Origin: Aquificaceae bacterium | GTDB taxonomy: Bacteria; Aquificota; Aquificia; Aquificales; Aquificaceae | Length of the DNA: 7,329 bases | NCBI GenBank assembly: GCA_026982025.1 | Contig: JALSHX010000284.1 | Location: 1 to 7,329 of the forward strand | Direction of reading: 5' to 3' | Shown here: one piece after another, positions 5,341 through 7,329 of the stretch | Position numbering within the stretch: the first letter of the stretch is position 1 | How the letters are laid out: each line of letters starts with the position of its first letter | The notes under the pieces: model-generated | What the model saw: only the letters and a program-made list of their open reading frames with translations | What the model was told of the DNA's origin: nothing | Databases searched by the model: none | Translations under genes and position numbers: made by a program

Positions 5341-7329
5341 CTATCTTCTTAAAAGCCTCCTTGCAAAGAGGAGAAGGGGCACAATCAACATCAGCACACT
5401 CTGAGAGGCACCTGCCACACTGCAGCTCCCTCCTCCGCATCCGCCTCCTCCACCGCCTCCTCCTGCGGGGGAAGGAGGAGCCTCAATGCCGAGAAATATG
5501 TCGTTCCCATATGTGGCCATTAAGGCAACATAAACTGTTCCGTCAGGTGATATCCACGAGTAGGAGGTTGAGCGGGTAAACACGGCTGGTGCAAGGGTTT
5601 CTATTTCCCATCCGCTGTTTTTCCTGACCGCTCTATTCAAAGTTGATAATAATCCGAAGAACACATTCACCTCGCCCGAGGGTGAGATAAACAGTGAAGG
5701 AACGGCAAGAGGAGGATAGCTTAAATCGGCAACCTTTTCCCTTACCCAGCCGGATGAGTCTTTCCTTTTGTAAATGATGGCATTATCGCTTCCGGAGCCA
5801 AAGCTAAAGTGGGGATTCCCATCAGCGTCAAAGTACACCGATGGGTTATATACCGTTCCGACCTCAACCTGTTCTGTACTCCATGAGCCTGAAGAGGGAT
5901 CCCTCTCCGCAAGATAGAGGGAACCTTCCGAGTAGAAGACGAGAAATACTCTTCCGTCCCGCTCCCTCACGAAGACTTTAAGAGCAAGTAATGACTCACC
6001 GCTGCCTCCCGTAAAGACCTCCTCATACGCCCATCCTGAGGAATCCTTTTTTATGTAGAAAACCGTGTCCGTATCAGTTCCCGAGTTATCCCTGATCACC
6101 AATGTTTGGACAGTCCCCCGACCGTCAATGTAAAGACCTCCTCCCTTGTATGTGCTGATTCTCACCGTGATCCATCCCGCAACCGTTTTGGTCGCAAGGT
6201 AAAAACCATCTCCTTTGTTATAAGTAATTGAAGGAATTTGAGTGTTATCAACGAAGAGGGAGATGGGATTATAATTAGTAAGACCTTTGTCAATCAAAGT
6301 TTCTGATATTGAAGAGCCTCTTTTGATCAGGTAACTCACTTCCCCCGCTTGGTTGTAAACCACATGAACTCCGCCGGCATTATCAACAAAAAGCTCCATA
6401 TATTCAATTAAGCTGTAAGGAACCCTCTTTACAACCTCCCAGTTAGGAAATTGAGTTTTTGCAAAGTGGGTCCAGTAAAAGGAGCCTGTGCGAAGTCTAT
6501 ATATCATGAAATCCTCCGTTCCTTTAAGAAGTCCGGGGTCATTTTCTGGTTCAAGAATTCTTCCGAAGCTCCAGGAGGTTCCATCGTAGGACCCTGCATA
6601 AATCCACCTGTCACTTGGCTTGTAATAGTAGACAACGGGATCACCGGAGGAGCCGAGAAATGCATCAAAGGCATTCACACCGCCGGTGATGATGTCTTCC
6701 GTTGTCCATACTGCTCCGCTTTTGATAGCTCTTCTGAGGACGGAATAGGTCGGGCGGTAGTAAACCTGAGGAGCGCCTGAAGAATCAACGAAAGAAGGTA
6801 GCTTTTCGGGGCACCTGGTAGGAGTGTCTATTCTAAGTCCGGTTCCACCCGACCAGTAAGCTAAATCAATGGTAGATCCATCGCAATGGGAGTAAAAGAC
6901 AATAGGGTTTTCCGAAGCATCTAGCGATAGGGATGATGCTCCTATTCTTCCCGAGGTGGAGGAAAAGACCGGGACGGGATCTCCCCAGCTACCTGAAAAG
7001 GTAATAAGCTCAAGGTAAAATTCCGGAGCAATATAATCAACTACTCCATAAAGAATGACGGCAGACCCATCGCTTTTGATTTCAATATCTGTGAAATTAG
7101 CATTTTTCCCTATTGTCCTTCTTTCAATCGTCCAGTCCGAATCCGAGGAGAGTTTTCTCACATAGATGAGCTCATCGGTGGAAGGGTCGAGACTGGTAAG
7201 TATATAAGCTATGTGAATTCCGCCGGAGGAATCAATGGCTATGGATGGACTAACAAAAGCCCCACTTAGCCAACCCTGTTCGGTTTTTGGCGGTTCGTCA
7301 ATGATTTCTTCAGTTGAATCTCCCGTGGA
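5341..7329 (-). CDS. Large exported-type repeat protein (beta-propeller-like) with Cys-type C-terminal sorting signal, N-terminus beyond the window
   Basis: The frame is open from the right edge (base 7329) to TAG at 5343-5341, 662 visible residues. A GTG at 7161 is only an internal valine: the 56 codons before it continue the same repeat pattern (DSSGGIHIAY). About 13 units recur every 41-54 residues, each with a D-x-x-G-x-x-h-h-h-Y turn (for example DASENPIVFY, DSSGAPQVYY, DNAGGVHVVY, DADGNPHFSF, SPDGTVYVAL), then 'l-x-Y-x-x-r' and 'SGW-x-x-E-x-V'. This fits blades of BNR/Asp-box-like beta-propellers, and 13 units would suit two tandem domains. No catalytic residues are recognised. The C-terminus is PSPAG, Gly-rich with two Cys, SCSVAGAS, a hydrophobic helix and ARRLLRR, matching the neighbour's tail. 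A signal peptide is expected but lies outside the window. Function unknown; ligand or surface binding is plausible. Confidence 0.85.
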   Translation of the reverse strand, partial: STGDSTEEIIDEPPKTEQGWLSGAFVSPSIAIDSSGGIHIAYILTSLDPSTDELIYVRKLSSDSDWTIERRTIGKNANFTDIEIKSDGSAVILYGVVDYIAPEFYLELITFSGSWGDPVPVFSSTSGRIGASSLSLDASENPIVFYSHCDGSTIDLAYWSGGTGLRIDTPTRCPEKLPSFVDSSGAPQVYYRPTYSVLRRAIKSGAVWTTEDIITGGVNAFDAFLGSSGDPVVYYYKPSDRWIYAGSYDGTSWSFGRILEPENDPGLLKGTEDFMIYRLRTGSFYWTHFAKTQFPNWEVVKRVPYSLIEYMELFVDNAGGVHVVYNQAGEVSYLIKRGSSISETLIDKGLTNYNPISLFVDNTQIPSITYNKGDGFYLATKTVAGWITVRISTYKGGGLYIDGRGTVQTLVIRDNSGTDTDTVFYIKKDSSGWAYEEVFTGGSGESLLALKVFVRERDGRVFLVFYSEGSLYLAERDPSSGSWSTEQVEVGTVYNPSVYFDADGNPHFSFGSGSDNAIIYKRKDSSGWVREKVADLSYPPLAVPSLFISPSGEVNVFFGLLSTLNRAVRKNSGWEIETLAPAVFTRSTSYSWISPDGTVYVALMATYGNDIFLGIEAPPSPAGGGGGGGGCGGGSCSVAGASQSVLMLIVPLLLFARRLLRR
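5344..5475 (-). other. C-terminal sorting signal of the propeller-like protein (last 44 residues)
   Basis: The tail begins PSPAG, continues with an almost pure glycine run interrupted by one Cys (GGGGGGGGCGGGSC), then Cys-Ser-Val-Ala-Gly-Ala-Ser, a hydrophobic helix of about 16 residues with a central proline, and RRLLRR. From the Cys-Ser onwards it aligns without gaps over 26 residues with the tail at 3480-3629, with 12 identities including Cys, Ser, two Ala, Gln, Pro and three Arg. The rest of the two proteins is unrelated, so the tail is a shared module. Confidence 0.7.
5521..7233 (-). repeat. About thirteen ~45-residue propeller-type protein repeats
   Basis: Numbering visible residues from the right edge, the DxxG-type turns begin near residues 33, 86, 137, 182, 226, 270, 316, 361, 402, 456, 501, 549 and 594. 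Spacing is close to 45 with a few longer units. The second half of most units contains an aromatic and a Trp-containing strand (SGW, GSW, AGW). The unit near 270 is the weakest. The repeats are diverged in DNA, so they are an old structural repeat and not an array prone to slippage. Confidence 0.75.

Noticed and set aside
5340..5480. Glycine-rich (CCTCC-rich on the plus strand) tract as a phase-variable simple repeat
   Set aside because: The tract mixes different glycine codons and is interrupted by cysteine codons, so there is no long perfect unit that would favour slippage.
6451..6780. 109-codon plus-strand open frame inside the propeller-like gene
   Set aside because: It is antisense to clear repeat units, has no ribosome site of note and its translation resembles no family; a shadow frame.
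7159..7161. GTG as the start of the propeller-like gene
   Set aside because: The upstream frame is open to the window edge and encodes a repeat of the same type. The residues after the GTG carry no signal peptide, and no Shine-Dalgarno sequence precedes it.
1..7329. CRISPR array, tRNA/rRNA genes, transposase or attachment sites
   Set aside because: No regularly spaced direct DNA repeats, no cloverleaf or rRNA-like segment, and no transposase or integrase motifs were seen; the window is filled by ordinary coding sequence.

Overview
The window looks like chromosomal DNA from a Gram-negative-type bacterium, probably a thermophile. Aquificota is my best guess, from the compact gene packing, the TatA sequence style, heavy AGG/AGA arginine use and charged-residue-rich soluble proteins. 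This is recall-based and of low certainty. Seven protein genes fill almost the whole 7.3 kb. Two are cut by the window edges: the 3' end of an rsmI-like gene (+) at the left, and a large repeat protein (-) that runs off the right edge with no visible start.

Left part (1-2419): the rsmI 3' end converges on a minus-strand gene cluster, cstA -> small CC-terminal protein -> tatA. The small protein overlaps the cstA stop in a TTGA junction and ends in Arg-Cys-Cys. It occupies the place that the YbdD/YjiX small partner holds beside CstA/BtsT pyruvate/peptide transporters in enterobacteria, but it has a different sequence that resembles the 'cory-CC-star' family. tatA follows 31 bp later. A hairpin spans both stop codons of the convergent rsmI/tatA pair.

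Middle (2420-3514): thiO (glycine oxidase for thiazole/thiamine synthesis) is divergent from cstA across only 27 bp. That spacer holds an odd palindrome supplying a -10-like box for each strand. Neither gene has a well-placed Shine-Dalgarno sequence, which suggests near-leaderless transcripts. The thiO 3' end overlaps the next convergent gene by 38 bp.

Right part (3477-7329): two adjacent minus-strand genes encode large exported-type proteins. One is a Sec-signal beta-helix protein with Pmp-like FxNN/GGA repeats, a choice-of-anchor-Q-like region and a cysteine-containing bacterial-repeat domain. The other is a propeller-like protein with about 13 repeats of roughly 45 residues. They share no body homology, yet both end in the same type of tail: PSPAG, Gly-rich linker with Cys, Cys-Ser, a hydrophobic helix and an Arg-rich terminus. 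The two tails align without gaps over 26 residues with 12 identities. This looks like a C-terminal protein-sorting signal of the GlyGly/MYXO/Synerg-CTERM kind, implying a dedicated intramembrane processing protease elsewhere in the genome. This pair is the most interesting item in the window.
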